Origin: RGIG250 sp964540025
GTDB lineage: Bacteria > Bacillota > Negativicutes > Selenomonadales > Selenomonadaceae
Reading direction: 5' to 3'
Length of the DNA stretch: 43,378 bases
NCBI GenBank assembly: GCA_964540025.1
Contig: CAZIKQ010000012.1
Span: 1 to 43,378, forward strand
Positions 1 through 7,598 of the stretch are shown here, in pieces (positions within the stretch are counted from its first letter, which is position 1; every line of letters starts with the position of its first letter). Both the position numbers and the translations under genes were made by a program. The notes beneath the pieces are model-generated. The model was not told the DNA's origin. It saw only the letters and a list, made by a program, of their open reading frames with translations, and did no database searches.

Positions 1-3
1 CAT

Positions 4-55
4 TCGGACGCATTAAGTGAGTTAGTCAAACTCGGACTTATTAAGTGAGTTAGTC
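4..55. repeat. Tandem pair of a 24-base direct repeat
   Basis: Two copies of a 24-base unit lie at 4-27 and 32-55 with a 28-base period. They differ only at the two bases after the shared TCGGAC, and the 16-base core starting ATTAAGTG is identical. The second copy contains the odd-length palindrome ACTTA-T-TAAGT. The unit lies upstream of the OmpH-like gene and may continue beyond the window edge. Function is unknown. Confidence 0.6.
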
Positions 56-57
56 GA

Positions 58-80
58 GCCGGAGGGGTGACAGACAATCT
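58..80 (-). repeat. Partial copy of a dispersed palindromic repeat
   Basis: The bases GCCGGAGGGGTGACAGAC match the reverse complement of the right arm of the element at 13521-13640. Only the outer end of the element is present, joined to the tandem repeat at 4-55. It lies directly upstream of the first gene. Confidence 0.5.
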
Positions 81-118
81 ATCCCATCATAAATCATGGA
101 AACAGAGGAATAAGCAGA

Positions 119-574
119 ATGAAATTCACAACCTTAAAACGTTCATTGGCAGCCGTCGCTGCTTCAGTTTGCCTTGCCGGTATGTTTTCCGGCTGCGGCA
201 GTCCCAAGACTCAAGTGGGTTATATCAAGCCTGAACGGATCATGAAGGAGGCCGCCCAGATAACGGCTATCATGGATGAAGGCAATGCCAGGCTGAAGGA
301 GGGACAGCAGAAATTCATGGAGCTGGAGAATAACCGGGCTCAGCTGGGCGAAGAGGAATACGCCAGGCAGGGGCAGGCTCTCCAGCAAGAGTTGTCAGGC
401 ATAAACCAGGAGTACACCGAAAAAGTACGAACCGCGCTGAACGGCGTCCTTGCGGAAATAAGCAAGGCGAAAAAACTCGATGTGGTAGTAGCCAGTGACG
501 ATCAGGCCAGACTGATTATGTGGGGAGGCGTGGATATCACTGACGAGGTAATCGGCAAGCTGCAAAATAAGTGA
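119..574 (+). CDS. OmpH/Skp-family periplasmic chaperone-like lipoprotein
   Basis: This 151-residue protein belongs by appearance to the OmpH/Skp family, which holds unfolded outer-membrane proteins in the periplasm. It has a short basic start, a hydrophobic stretch (residues about 9-24) and a lipobox FSGC with the lipid-acceptor Cys at residue 26. A family-like start (QVGYIKPERIM) follows, then a charged helical region rich in Glu, Gln and Lys (about 45-120) and a C-terminal part typical of OmpH (LDVVVASDDQARL). The length fits Skp. Classical Skp is soluble, so the lipobox suggests a membrane-tethered form. The start has a GAGGAA ribosome site about 10 bases upstream. lpxD follows 25 bases downstream, as in outer-membrane biogenesis operons of diderm bacteria. 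Family is fairly sure; the exact clients are inferred. Confidence 0.85.
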   Translation: MKFTTLKRSLAAVAASVCLAGMFSGCGSPKTQVGYIKPERIMKEAAQITAIMDEGNARLKEGQQKFMELENNRAQLGEEEYARQGQALQQELSGINQEYTEKVRTALNGVLAEISKAKKLDVVVASDDQARLIMWGGVDITDEVIGKLQNK

Positions 575-599
575 TTTTGCTCAGAGAGGAAAATGTATT

Positions 600-1637
600 T
601 TGACTAAGACAGTGCAGGAAATTGCTCAGCTGCTGGGCGGAGAGCTGAAAGGCGACGGAAATATTGCTATTACCGGAGCGGCCAGTCTGGAAGCGGCTGG
701 CCCCGGAGATATTACCTTTGCCGTCGACCAGTACGTGGAGGCCGCCCACGGAACAAAAGCCGGAGCGATCGTTCTGGCCAAAGGCAGCGGGGATTTTACC
801 CAAACCGCAATCTACGTGGATGATGCAAAGGCCGCCTTTGCCAAACTCCTGGAGCTCTACGCTCCGCCGGTGGTCCATGAGACAGGAGTAAGCGACCGGG
901 CCTATATCGGCAAAGATGTAAAGCTTGGCAATAATGTCACCGTGCTGGCCTTTGCCTACGTGGATGACTATGCGGAAATTGGGGATAATGTTACCCTGTA
1001 TCCCGGCGTGTTCGTCGGCCAGCGCGCCGTGATCGGCGAAGGAACCACCGTGTATCCCAACGCTACCATCCGGGAAGGCTGTGTTGTGGGCAAGCGAAAT
1101 ATCATCCACGCTTCCGCCGTCATCGGTTCCGATGGCTTTGGCTTTACCCCCAAGGACGGAATCCATGTGAAGATGCAGCAGATTGGCAACGTGGTGCTGG
1201 GGGATGATGTGGAAATCGGCTCCCATGTAGGCGTAGACCGGGCGGCAATGGGTTCTACCACCATCGGTGACGACACGAAGATCGATAACCTCGTCCATAT
1301 CGGCCACAACGACCATATCGGCAAGCATAATCTCATCGTGGCTCAGACCGGCATTTCCGGCTCGGTTACAACCGGGGATTACTGCACCTTTGGCGGTCAG
1401 GTGGGAACCGTCGGCCACATAACCATCGGCGGCAATTCCATCTACGCCGCCCGAAGCGGCATTACCAACAATATGCCGGAGAAATACTTCGGGGCGGGTT
1501 TCCCGGTGCAGCCTCATCAGGAATGGCTCCGGATGGAAGCCACCTTGAAGCGGCTGCCGGGACTGCTGAAGAAATTTAAGGAATTGGAAAAGAAAATCGC
1601 CAAGTACGAAGCCATGTTTGGCTTTGGCAATAAATGA
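600..1637 (+). CDS. lpxD: UDP-3-O-acylglucosamine N-acyltransferase (lipid A synthesis)
   Basis: LpxD transfers a 3-hydroxyacyl chain from acyl-ACP to the 2-amino group of UDP-3-O-acylglucosamine, the third step of lipid A synthesis, in the cytoplasm. The 345-residue length is typical. The N-terminal uridine-binding domain (about 1-100, with SLEAAGPGDITFA) is followed by many hexapeptide repeats (about 105-300) that form a left-handed beta-helix. The His-rich segment NLVHIGHNDHIGKH near residue 235 matches the catalytic-histidine region of the family. A short C-terminal helix (LKRLPGLLKKFKELEKK) is also family-like. Translation starts at TTG with a GAGAGGAAA ribosome site upstream; the nearby ATG at 594 is in another frame and soon stops. 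The acyltransferase gene follows 9 bases later. Its presence shows an LPS-type outer membrane. Confidence 0.95.
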   Translation: MTKTVQEIAQLLGGELKGDGNIAITGAASLEAAGPGDITFAVDQYVEAAHGTKAGAIVLAKGSGDFTQTAIYVDDAKAAFAKLLELYAPPVVHETGVSDRAYIGKDVKLGNNVTVLAFAYVDDYAEIGDNVTLYPGVFVGQRAVIGEGTTVYPNATIREGCVVGKRNIIHASAVIGSDGFGFTPKDGIHVKMQQIGNVVLGDDVEIGSHVGVDRAAMGSTTIGDDTKIDNLVHIGHNDHIGKHNLIVAQTGISGSVTTGDYCTFGGQVGTVGHITIGGNSIYAARSGITNNMPEKYFGAGFPVQPHQEWLRMEATLKRLPGLLKKFKELEKKIAKYEAMFGFGNK

Positions 1638-1646
1638 GGAGCCTCC

Positions 1647-2576
1647 ATGACTTATTGGCTGTCGAAAGTATTCAGCAAGCTTGCCTGTCTGCTGCCTCAT
1701 GGATTTGCCATGGGGCTGGGGGAAATACTGGGCCATGTCACCTGGTGGGCTGTCCCGAAAAAGCGCCGGGACATGGCCGTGGGACAAGTGATCCGCTGCC
1801 TGGGAGTGGACCGGCAGGAAGGTTTGAGAATCGCCCGGGCCAGTTGGGAGCGGTTTGGCCCCATGATAATGGAGGTCATGCGCTTTCCCGTCACCGTTGG
1901 CCGGATGAAGGAATTCGTCCGGATCGAAGGGGCAGAGAACCTGGCGGAAGGACTGAAAGAGGGCAAGGGCGCGGTGATTGCCACCAGCCATGCGGGAAAC
2001 TGGGAGCTTATGGGCGGCGCCCTCTGTCAGGCAGGCTTTCCCATCGTGGGGGTCGCTCAAAAGCAAAAGGAAGCGGGCTTCAACAGGTTTATCAATGAGT
2101 ACCGCCGCCTGATTGGAATGCACATTACCTATAAGACTGACGTCCGGGAAATGTACAAGCTCATGGGGGAAGGAAAGGTAATCGGACTGCTGTCAGATCA
2201 GGACTCTGATATCCGGGATGGGATTCGCTTCCCCTGGTTTGGCGGTCAGCTTACGAATTTTGTCAAGGGACCGGCGGTGCTGGCCCGTTTCCGGGGAGCT
2301 CCCCTCTATCCCGGATTTATTACCCGTCATCCGGACGGTACCCATACAATCACAATTCACCCCCGGATTCAGGTGGAAAAAACCAGCGACAAGGAAGCCG
2401 ACATCCGCAAAGCCGTCATGGAGGTGTCTGCCGTGCTGGAGCGGCACATCCGCGACCACGCGGAGGAATGGTTCTGGCTCCACAACCGCTGGAAGTCCAT
2501 AAACGAGGAAAGAACCCCGGAGGACATTGCCCGAGATACAGCCGAACAGGCAAAATGGCGAGAGCGGGGACTCTGA
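1647..2576 (+). CDS. Lysophospholipid/lipid A acyltransferase, LpxL (HtrB)-like
   Basis: This 309-residue protein is an LpxL/LpxM/HtrB-type acyltransferase, which adds secondary acyl chains to Kdo2-lipid IVA at the inner membrane. The catalytic motif HAGNWE (His115-X4-Glu120) is present, together with a hydrophobic N-terminal membrane segment (about 8-36) and the family-like downstream motif SDQDSDIRDGIRFPWFG. A GAGGAG ribosome site precedes the ATG. It sits directly after lpxD and is the last gene before a strong bidirectional terminator, so the three genes probably form the end of one operon. The acyl donor and which acyl position is modified cannot be read from sequence, so no specific lpx symbol is given. 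Confidence 0.85.
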   Translation: MTYWLSKVFSKLACLLPHGFAMGLGEILGHVTWWAVPKKRRDMAVGQVIRCLGVDRQEGLRIARASWERFGPMIMEVMRFPVTVGRMKEFVRIEGAENLAEGLKEGKGAVIATSHAGNWELMGGALCQAGFPIVGVAQKQKEAGFNRFINEYRRLIGMHITYKTDVREMYKLMGEGKVIGLLSDQDSDIRDGIRFPWFGGQLTNFVKGPAVLARFRGAPLYPGFITRHPDGTHTITIHPRIQVEKTSDKEADIRKAVMEVSAVLERHIRDHAEEWFWLHNRWKSINEERTPEDIARDTAEQAKWRERGL

Positions 2577-2589
2577 TCTATACAAAACA

Positions 2590-2651
2590 ACAGCAAAAAC
2601 AGAGAGACGCCTATGGGAGTATTCCCACAGGCGTCTCTCTGTTTTTGCTGT
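2590..2651. terminator. Bidirectional rho-independent terminator
   Basis: A 29-base inverted repeat (2590-2618 with 2622/3-2651) has one mismatch and a very short loop. The stem is bounded by A- and T-rich ends, so it can stop transcription from both sides. It separates the convergent lipid A operon (+) and the diguanylate cyclase (-). Confidence 0.9.
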
Positions 2652-2692
2652 ATAAGTATTACTCTATACCGAGTCCGTTTAGTCCGTTATGC

Positions 2693-4423
2693 TTATTCAG
2701 CCTCAATCCTGTAGCAGTTTCGGCCGCTGGCCTTGGCGTCATAGAGGGCTTCGTCGGCCCGTTTTATGAGATTGAGGTCAGAGGGGCCCCGCCAGACCGA
2801 GATGCCAATCGAGGTAGTGATGGGATGCCCTTGCAGGAGGGAGCCGTTGGCGACGGCAAGAAGGATGGAATGGGCCAGCTCTTCCGCCTGGGGCAAAGTA
2901 AAGTCGCAGCACAGGATAACGAATTCTTCGCCGCCGTAGCGGATGAAGGTGTGACGGGAATCCAGGAGCTGGCGGATGGCGCCGGCAAAATTTACCAGGA
3001 CAGCGTCTCCGGCCGCGTGGCCGAATTGGTCGTTTATCTGCTTAAAGAAATCAATATCAAGCATCAGGACACAAAGGGGCGACTCGTTGTGCCCGCAGAT
3101 TTTTGTAGCTTGGATGAGGGCTTCCTTCAGAGCGCTTCGGTTGAAGCATTTTGTCAAACCGTCAATTTGCGCTTTGTGGGCCAGCTCACGATTTTTGTCA
3201 CTGAGGAGCTGTTCGGCAGCAAAGTTCTCCTGGAGAATTCTGATAACGTAATACAGGATGAAAATTATGGACAGGGGGAGCCAATAAAAGAAAAATGGGA
3301 GGACATGGTAATGAAGGGTAAGCCCGTCAAGGAGGGCTAAAAGGGGTGTGGAGGTCATTGCCGGCAGAATGGCCCGGCTGCTGGCGTGGCCGTGCCAGGC
3401 TGCCCGGATAATGATGTAGGCGATGTACAGCTGGGCGGTCCCCATAAGAATATAGCAGAGGGAAATTCCGGATTCAAGGCTTCCGAAGCCGAGAGCTTCT
3501 CCAATCATCGCGGCAGCCGCAAGGCCAATGTAGGTATAGATAAGGTAAGTAAAAGGCTTCCTGTCCCTAAAAGGCATAAATTCCCGGGCCACCAGGTTGC
3601 CCAAGGGACAGAGCAGGTAGATGGACAGGAGCTGGAGCGTCCGCCAGAAGACCGGAGAGTCCAGGAATAGCTGACGGATATTGGAGGTGGCCAGCAGCCA
3701 GACGCTGTACAAAATCATGAAGATGATAGTGTATATGTAGACGATATTCCGGTGGGTCAGGTAATATATGCCAACCAGCACGATGATGAACAGGGAAAGG
3801 GGCAGGGCCAGCAGGCAGAATAAATCGCCCCGGATGATGGTGAAGACCTGTTCGATGGCATTGCCGATGTTTGGGGATAAAATAACGCCCAGCTGGTTGT
3901 TGAAGGGAGAATAAAGGTGAAAGGACAGGCTTCGGCCTGAACTGTCCCGGGGAAGGTCGATGAGGTGCCAGCGGGCGCCCCGGTTTTCGTCGTTCGTTAT
4001 CCCGGAATGGTAGATGATATGGGAGTCGTAGTAAACTTCTACCGCCTGATTGCTGGTGACAAAATACAGGCTGGGCTGAACGTAGTAATGGGGAGGGATG
4101 TAGGTGGTGACCCAGATATCGGTAGCTTTTGAATCAATGTCCGGGTGACTTTTCCCATCGTAGACGATCCAGCCGGGAAAACCCTGCCGGATGGTTCTGC
4201 TCAGCCAGTCGGGAATCGCCCGCGGCGAGGCGGGGGAAATCCCGCGGTAATAACGCCAGGCTCCGTCAAGAGGGACTGCTTTTGCCGACTTTTGGCCGAC
4301 GGGAGACAGGGAAAGAAAAACAGCCGCCAGCAGGGGGATAAGGATTATACGAAAAACCAGGCGGGAGTCAAAAGAAATCAGCCCCGCTATCGTCATTTTC
4401 CGCAACAGTTTGTGCTGAACCAA
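2693..4423 (-). CDS. Membrane-bound diguanylate cyclase (7TM-DISM-like sensor plus GGDEF)
   Basis: This 576-residue protein should make cyclic di-GMP from two GTP. It has a hydrophobic segment at about 23-40, an extracytoplasmic region (about 45-195) and about seven further membrane segments (about 198-398), an arrangement like 7TM-DISM receptors. A GGDEF domain follows (about 415-575). The active-site motif GGEEF (497-501) is intact, as is the metal-binding DID (456-458). No RxxD inhibitory site is seen at the expected position before GGEEF (the residues are DSRH), so product inhibition may be absent. The start is TTG at 4423, supported by AAGGAG about 10 bases upstream; this makes it overlap the 3' end of ftsH by 56 bases. 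An internal ATG at 4396 has no clear ribosome site. It is the last gene of the GGDEF-ftsH-GGDEF operon. The ligand is unknown. Confidence 0.85.
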   Translation of the reverse strand: MVQHKLLRKMTIAGLISFDSRLVFRIILIPLLAAVFLSLSPVGQKSAKAVPLDGAWRYYRGISPASPRAIPDWLSRTIRQGFPGWIVYDGKSHPDIDSKATDIWVTTYIPPHYYVQPSLYFVTSNQAVEVYYDSHIIYHSGITNDENRGARWHLIDLPRDSSGRSLSFHLYSPFNNQLGVILSPNIGNAIEQVFTIIRGDLFCLLALPLSLFIIVLVGIYYLTHRNIVYIYTIIFMILYSVWLLATSNIRQLFLDSPVFWRTLQLLSIYLLCPLGNLVAREFMPFRDRKPFTYLIYTYIGLAAAAMIGEALGFGSLESGISLCYILMGTAQLYIAYIIIRAAWHGHASSRAILPAMTSTPLLALLDGLTLHYHVLPFFFYWLPLSIIFILYYVIRILQENFAAEQLLSDKNRELAHKAQIDGLTKCFNRSALKEALIQATKICGHNESPLCVLMLDIDFFKQINDQFGHAAGDAVLVNFAGAIRQLLDSRHTFIRYGGEEFVILCCDFTLPQAEELAHSILLAVANGSLLQGHPITTSIGISVWRGPSDLNLIKRADEALYDAKASGRNCYRIEAE

Positions 4424-6269
4424 TGGTCACAGTCTCCTTTTCAGCCGCTTCGCCATCAACGGGGAACTGGTTGAGTATCTGCATAAATTCCTCTCCGGTA
4501 ATGGTTTCCTTTTCGTACAGGTAATCAGAGAGGCGGTTGAGAGCGTTGCGGTTTTCCATGAGAGTTTTTTTTGCGGCCTCGTACTGTTTCTTTACCAGGG
4601 CAATTACCTGACGGTCGATTGCCTCCTGGGTGGCAGCGGAGCAGGCAAGGGTGGTATCGCCGCCGAGATACTGGTTGGTTACTGTCTCCAGAGCCACCAT
4701 GCCGAAGTCCTCGCTCATGCCGTAACGGCTTATCATGGCCCGGGCCAGTTTGGTGGCCTGCTCTATATCGTTGGCGGCGCCGGTGGTGATGACGCCGAAG
4801 GCAACGTCCTCCGCCGCCCGGCCGCCGGTGAGGGTAGCGATTTTGTTTTCCAGGTCTTCCCTGGAGAGCAGGTATTTATCCTTTTCTTCCACTTGCATGG
4901 TGTAGCCGAGGGCGCCGCTGGTCCGGGGGATAATGGTAATCTTCTGGACGGGAGCGGAGCCGGATTGGCGGGCGGCCACAAGCGCATGGCCGATTTCATG
5001 GTAGGCGACGGTACGCTTTTCCTTATCGGAGAGGATACGGTGCTTTTTCTGGTAACCGGCGATGACCACCTCGACGCTTTCCTCCAGGTCGGCCTGACAG
5101 ACTTCATTGCGGTCGCTGCGGACAGCCCGCAAGGCTCCTTCGTTGATGATGTTTGCCAGCTCGGCGCCGGAAGCGCCGGCTGCCATGCGGGCGATGGTGT
5201 GGAAATCCACGTCGTCGGTGGTTTTGATTTTTTGAGCGTGAACCTTGAGGATCTCTTCCCGGCCTTCCATATCGGGAAGCTCTACCGGGACCCGGCGGTC
5301 AAAGCGGCCGGGGCGGAGCAGGGCAGGGTCAAGGGAGTCGGGGCGGTTTGTAGCGGCGAGAATAATCACGCCGGAGTTGCCGCCAAAGCCGTCCATTTCC
5401 GTCAGGAGCTGGTTGAGGGTCTGTTCCCTCTCGTCGTTGCCCATGGCGGCGCCGTGGCGCTTCTGGCCGATGGCGTCTACCTCATCGATAAACACGATGC
5501 AGGGGGCTTTTTCCTTTGCCTGCTTGAAGAGGTCACGAACCTTGGAGGCGCCCATGCCCACAAACATTTCCACGAATTCGGAACCGGCAATGGAGAAGAA
5601 GGGAACCCCGGCCTCTCCGGCAACGGCCCTGGCCAGCATGGTCTTGCCGGTACCGGGAGGGCCTACCAGGAGAACGCCCTTGGGCATGGAAGCGCCGATA
5701 GCAGTGTATTTATTTGGGTTATGGAGGTAGTCGACGATTTCCGAGAGATTTTCCTTGGCCTCGTCCTCTCCGGCCACATCCTTAAAGCGAATGGTGGCGC
5801 TGGCCGGGTCAAAGACCTTTGCATTGCTCTTGCCGAAGCTGAACATATTGCCGGGGCCGCTGCCGCCGCCAAACATCCGGCGGCTCATGAACTGGCCCAG
5901 AGCGAAGAATATCAGGATTGGCAGAACCCAGTTCACGATGAGGCTCATGATGAGGGAGGGGGTTTCCCGAATTTCGGCGGTAAAGGGGATGCCGGAATCC
6001 TTCAGCCTTTCTACCAGCCTGGGGTCGATCATCGGCCCGGTCTGGTATTTATGGCCATCCGTGCCTTTGAAGATGATGCGGTTTTCGTCCATCTCGATCC
6101 TTTCGATGGATTTCTGTTCCGTCATTTCCAGGAAGGTGCTGTAGTCGACGGTTTTTACTTTTCCTTCGTCAAGATAGGGCTTGCCCAGCCAGTTGAACAC
6201 GGCGAGAATAAAGAGGGCAAGGCCGTAATAGAAGAGAAGGGAACTCTTTGGTTTGGGAACTTTTGCCAA
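4368..6269 (-). CDS. ftsH: ATP-dependent zinc metalloprotease FtsH
   Basis: FtsH is a membrane-anchored AAA+ protease that degrades misfolded membrane proteins and regulatory proteins. The 633-residue protein has two membrane segments (about 11-28 and 107-127) flanking a short outside domain. The AAA domain has Walker A GPPGTGKT (203-210), Walker B IVFIDE (258-263) and the second region of homology (ATNRPDSLDPALLRPGRFDRR). The zinc site HEIGH is at 424-428. Length is normal. The start is TTG at 6269 with GGAG about 9 bases upstream. The gene lies 21 bases after the degenerate GGDEF gene and overlaps the diguanylate cyclase, so the three are probably co-transcribed. In many bacteria FtsH follows tilS and hpt; that context is absent here. 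Confidence 0.97.
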   Translation of the reverse strand: MAKVPKPKSSLLFYYGLALFILAVFNWLGKPYLDEGKVKTVDYSTFLEMTEQKSIERIEMDENRIIFKGTDGHKYQTGPMIDPRLVERLKDSGIPFTAEIRETPSLIMSLIVNWVLPILIFFALGQFMSRRMFGGGSGPGNMFSFGKSNAKVFDPASATIRFKDVAGEDEAKENLSEIVDYLHNPNKYTAIGASMPKGVLLVGPPGTGKTMLARAVAGEAGVPFFSIAGSEFVEMFVGMGASKVRDLFKQAKEKAPCIVFIDEVDAIGQKRHGAAMGNDEREQTLNQLLTEMDGFGGNSGVIILAATNRPDSLDPALLRPGRFDRRVPVELPDMEGREEILKVHAQKIKTTDDVDFHTIARMAAGASGAELANIINEGALRAVRSDRNEVCQADLEESVEVVIAGYQKKHRILSDKEKRTVAYHEIGHALVAARQSGSAPVQKITIIPRTSGALGYTMQVEEKDKYLLSREDLENKIATLTGGRAAEDVAFGVITTGAANDIEQATKLARAMISRYGMSEDFGMVALETVTNQYLGGDTTLACSAATQEAIDRQVIALVKKQYEAAKKTLMENRNALNRLSDYLYEKETITGEEFMQILNQFPVDGEAAEKETVTIGSAQTVAENDDSGADFF

Positions 6270-6290
6270 AACGTATCACTCCGAACAGAA

Positions 6291-7217
6291 TTATTCATCA
6301 AACATGCAGTAACGATTTTGTCCCCGGCGTTTCGCGATCTCCAGGGAATGGGCCGCCTTGGGCAGAAGCTGGGAAAAACCGGTGCCGTTGGAGCCGGTAA
6401 CGGCAACGCCCAGGTTGCAGGCTACGGGAGATATCAGCTCGGTACGGACCTTGCGGAACAGGCTGATAAGGTGCTGGGCCCGGCTCTCGATCACATCGAT
6501 GGTAAAGTATCCGTTGAAGAAAATTACAAACCTGTCGTCCGCGATCTGTCCGATGATATCGCCGCTGCGGAAGTCGGTGCGCAGCACATCCGCCAGCTGG
6601 CGGATATATGATTCTGCCGCGGACAGCCCGTGCTCTCTGATAAGCTTTGGGTAGTCACTCAGGTCAAAATAGAAGACGACGCCCTTTTCACCGGGAGAAA
6701 GGCGGGAGATGGCCTGGTCTACCAGAGCGGAGGTGGCGTCCGTAAGGGGCAATTTTGTTACAGGGTGGCGACTGGCAGCGGCGTTAAGCTCCCGGCGGCT
6801 GGATTCCGCCTCGTGGGCGGTGGAAAGGAAGCCAACAACAAGGTTGCTGCCGGAGTCATCCTGACGGTGAAGATAGTATAAATGGAACCAAATGCCCGAG
6901 GATTCTTCCACACAGTCCAGTATGCCTTCCGGGCCGTGGTTCACCATGTACCGGAAGTGGGAACTTATCATGAAAAGCTGGGGCATGATCTTCAGATCTG
7001 CCGGAGCAGCCTGATAGTGGGAGGCGGCGAAGTGGGAAACCTTGAGGGTAACGGGCTCGCCGGTGTCCGGAGCGGTTCTCAGGACGAGGGTGTCGTCGGC
7101 CGGGCTATAGCTGAATATCACTGCCTGAAACCGCTGAAGCAGAAGTCCCATCGCGAGATCGTTCATTCTGATTTCCGCAGGGGAGAGTTTTTTCCCGTTG
7201 GCTGATAATAAAGGCAT
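6291..7217 (-). CDS. Degenerate GGDEF-domain protein
   Basis: This soluble protein of about 308 residues has an N-terminal region of unclear fold (about 1-165) and a C-terminal region resembling GGDEF (about 170-305), with the family-like end ending in KRRGQNRYCMFDE. The active-site motif is replaced by ADDRF (in IADDRFVIFF), so cyclase activity is unlikely; such proteins often bind nucleotide or act as receptors. I chose ATG at 7217 because AAGGAG lies 7 bases upstream. A longer frame to 7277 would put its start inside the region between promoter and ribosome site. A promoter at 7296-7324 fits as the operon promoter. ftsH follows by 21 bases. Confidence 0.7.
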   Translation of the reverse strand: MPLLSANGKKLSPAEIRMNDLAMGLLLQRFQAVIFSYSPADDTLVLRTAPDTGEPVTLKVSHFAASHYQAAPADLKIMPQLFMISSHFRYMVNHGPEGILDCVEESSGIWFHLYYLHRQDDSGSNLVVGFLSTAHEAESSRRELNAAASRHPVTKLPLTDATSALVDQAISRLSPGEKGVVFYFDLSDYPKLIREHGLSAAESYIRQLADVLRTDFRSGDIIGQIADDRFVIFFNGYFTIDVIESRAQHLISLFRKVRTELISPVACNLGVAVTGSNGTGFSQLLPKAAHSLEIAKRRGQNRYCMFDE

Positions 7218-7295
7218 TGTGCAGCTCCTTTTAGACTGAAAGAAAATATCGAAAACATCGATTGCAGGTCGCTTCACTTACAATATACCGCCTAG

Positions 7296-7324
7296 ATTAT
7301 ACAATAAAGGTAAGCATTGTGCAA
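7296..7324 (-). promoter_or_regulatory. Sigma-70 promoter for the GGDEF-ftsH operon
   Basis: On the minus strand, TTGCAC (7319-7324) and TATAAT (7296-7301) are separated by 17 bases. The start of transcription would fall near 7289, about 72 bases upstream of the start codon at 7217. Confidence 0.7.
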
Positions 7325-7480
7325 AATATAAATAGTCGTTTTGGCACAATATCCGGATGGGTATGCGCCCTGAAATCCATCTACGGGGAATTAACATTCA
7401 TTCAATCATCCACATTGGGGCAGCAGGAACGTTCAACAAGCCGCTGAGGGGAGAGATAATGAGTAAGGCATCCGGCCAGC

Positions 7481-7531
7481 CTGTCACTCCACCGGCCTGA
7501 CGGCCGCCTTCCCTAAAGGGGAGGCTTTTGG
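7481..7531. repeat. Diverged copy of the dispersed palindromic repeat
   Basis: The segment has the same order of parts as the right arm at 13588-13640: CTGTCAC, a CCGGC palindromic part, then CCCTAAAGGGGAGGCTTTT. The GC-rich central stem is CGGCCTGACGGCCG rather than GGCGGCTTCGCCGCC. It is clearly related but diverged. Confidence 0.5.
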
Positions 7532-7557
7532 CTGAGGCTCCTCATGGGTACACATAG

Positions 7558-7598
7558 AAAAATACCGCAGGGATGAATTATCAGCCTGCGGTATTTTT
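7558..7598 (-). terminator. Terminator of the serine dehydratase operon
   Basis: A perfect 14-base inverted repeat (AAAAATACCGCAGG at 7558-7571, CCTGCGGTATTTTT at 7585-7598) ends in a T-run when read on the minus strand. It overlaps the sdaAA stop codon. Confidence 0.85.

Larger units (their letters stand above)
7218..7596. other. Intergenic region with promoter, repeat and terminator
   Basis: No convincing gene lies in these 379 bases. They hold the promoter and leader of the GGDEF-ftsH operon (7218-7330), about 150 bases with no recognised signal, one copy of the dispersed repeat (7481-7531), and the terminator of sdaAA (7558-7598). A 13-codon frame at 7459-7500 has a good ribosome site but ends inside the repeat. 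Confidence 0.6.

Noticed and set aside
537..2123. A 528-codon open frame on the minus strand across lpxD and the acyltransferase
   Set aside because: Antisense shadow of two well-identified genes; the translation is rich in His and Gly without any domain pattern.
4893..6611. A 572-codon open frame on the plus strand across ftsH and the GGDEF gene
   Set aside because: It is antisense to ftsH, whose motifs are all intact. The open frame follows from GC-biased codon use. There is no family resemblance.
7262..7447. A 61-codon open frame in the gap before sdaAA
   Set aside because: No ribosome site, overlaps the promoter of the opposite operon, and no coding character.
7459..7500. A 13-codon frame with a good GAGGGGAGAG ribosome site
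   Set aside because: Too short to support as a gene; its end lies in the dispersed repeat. It could be a remnant cut off by the repeat.
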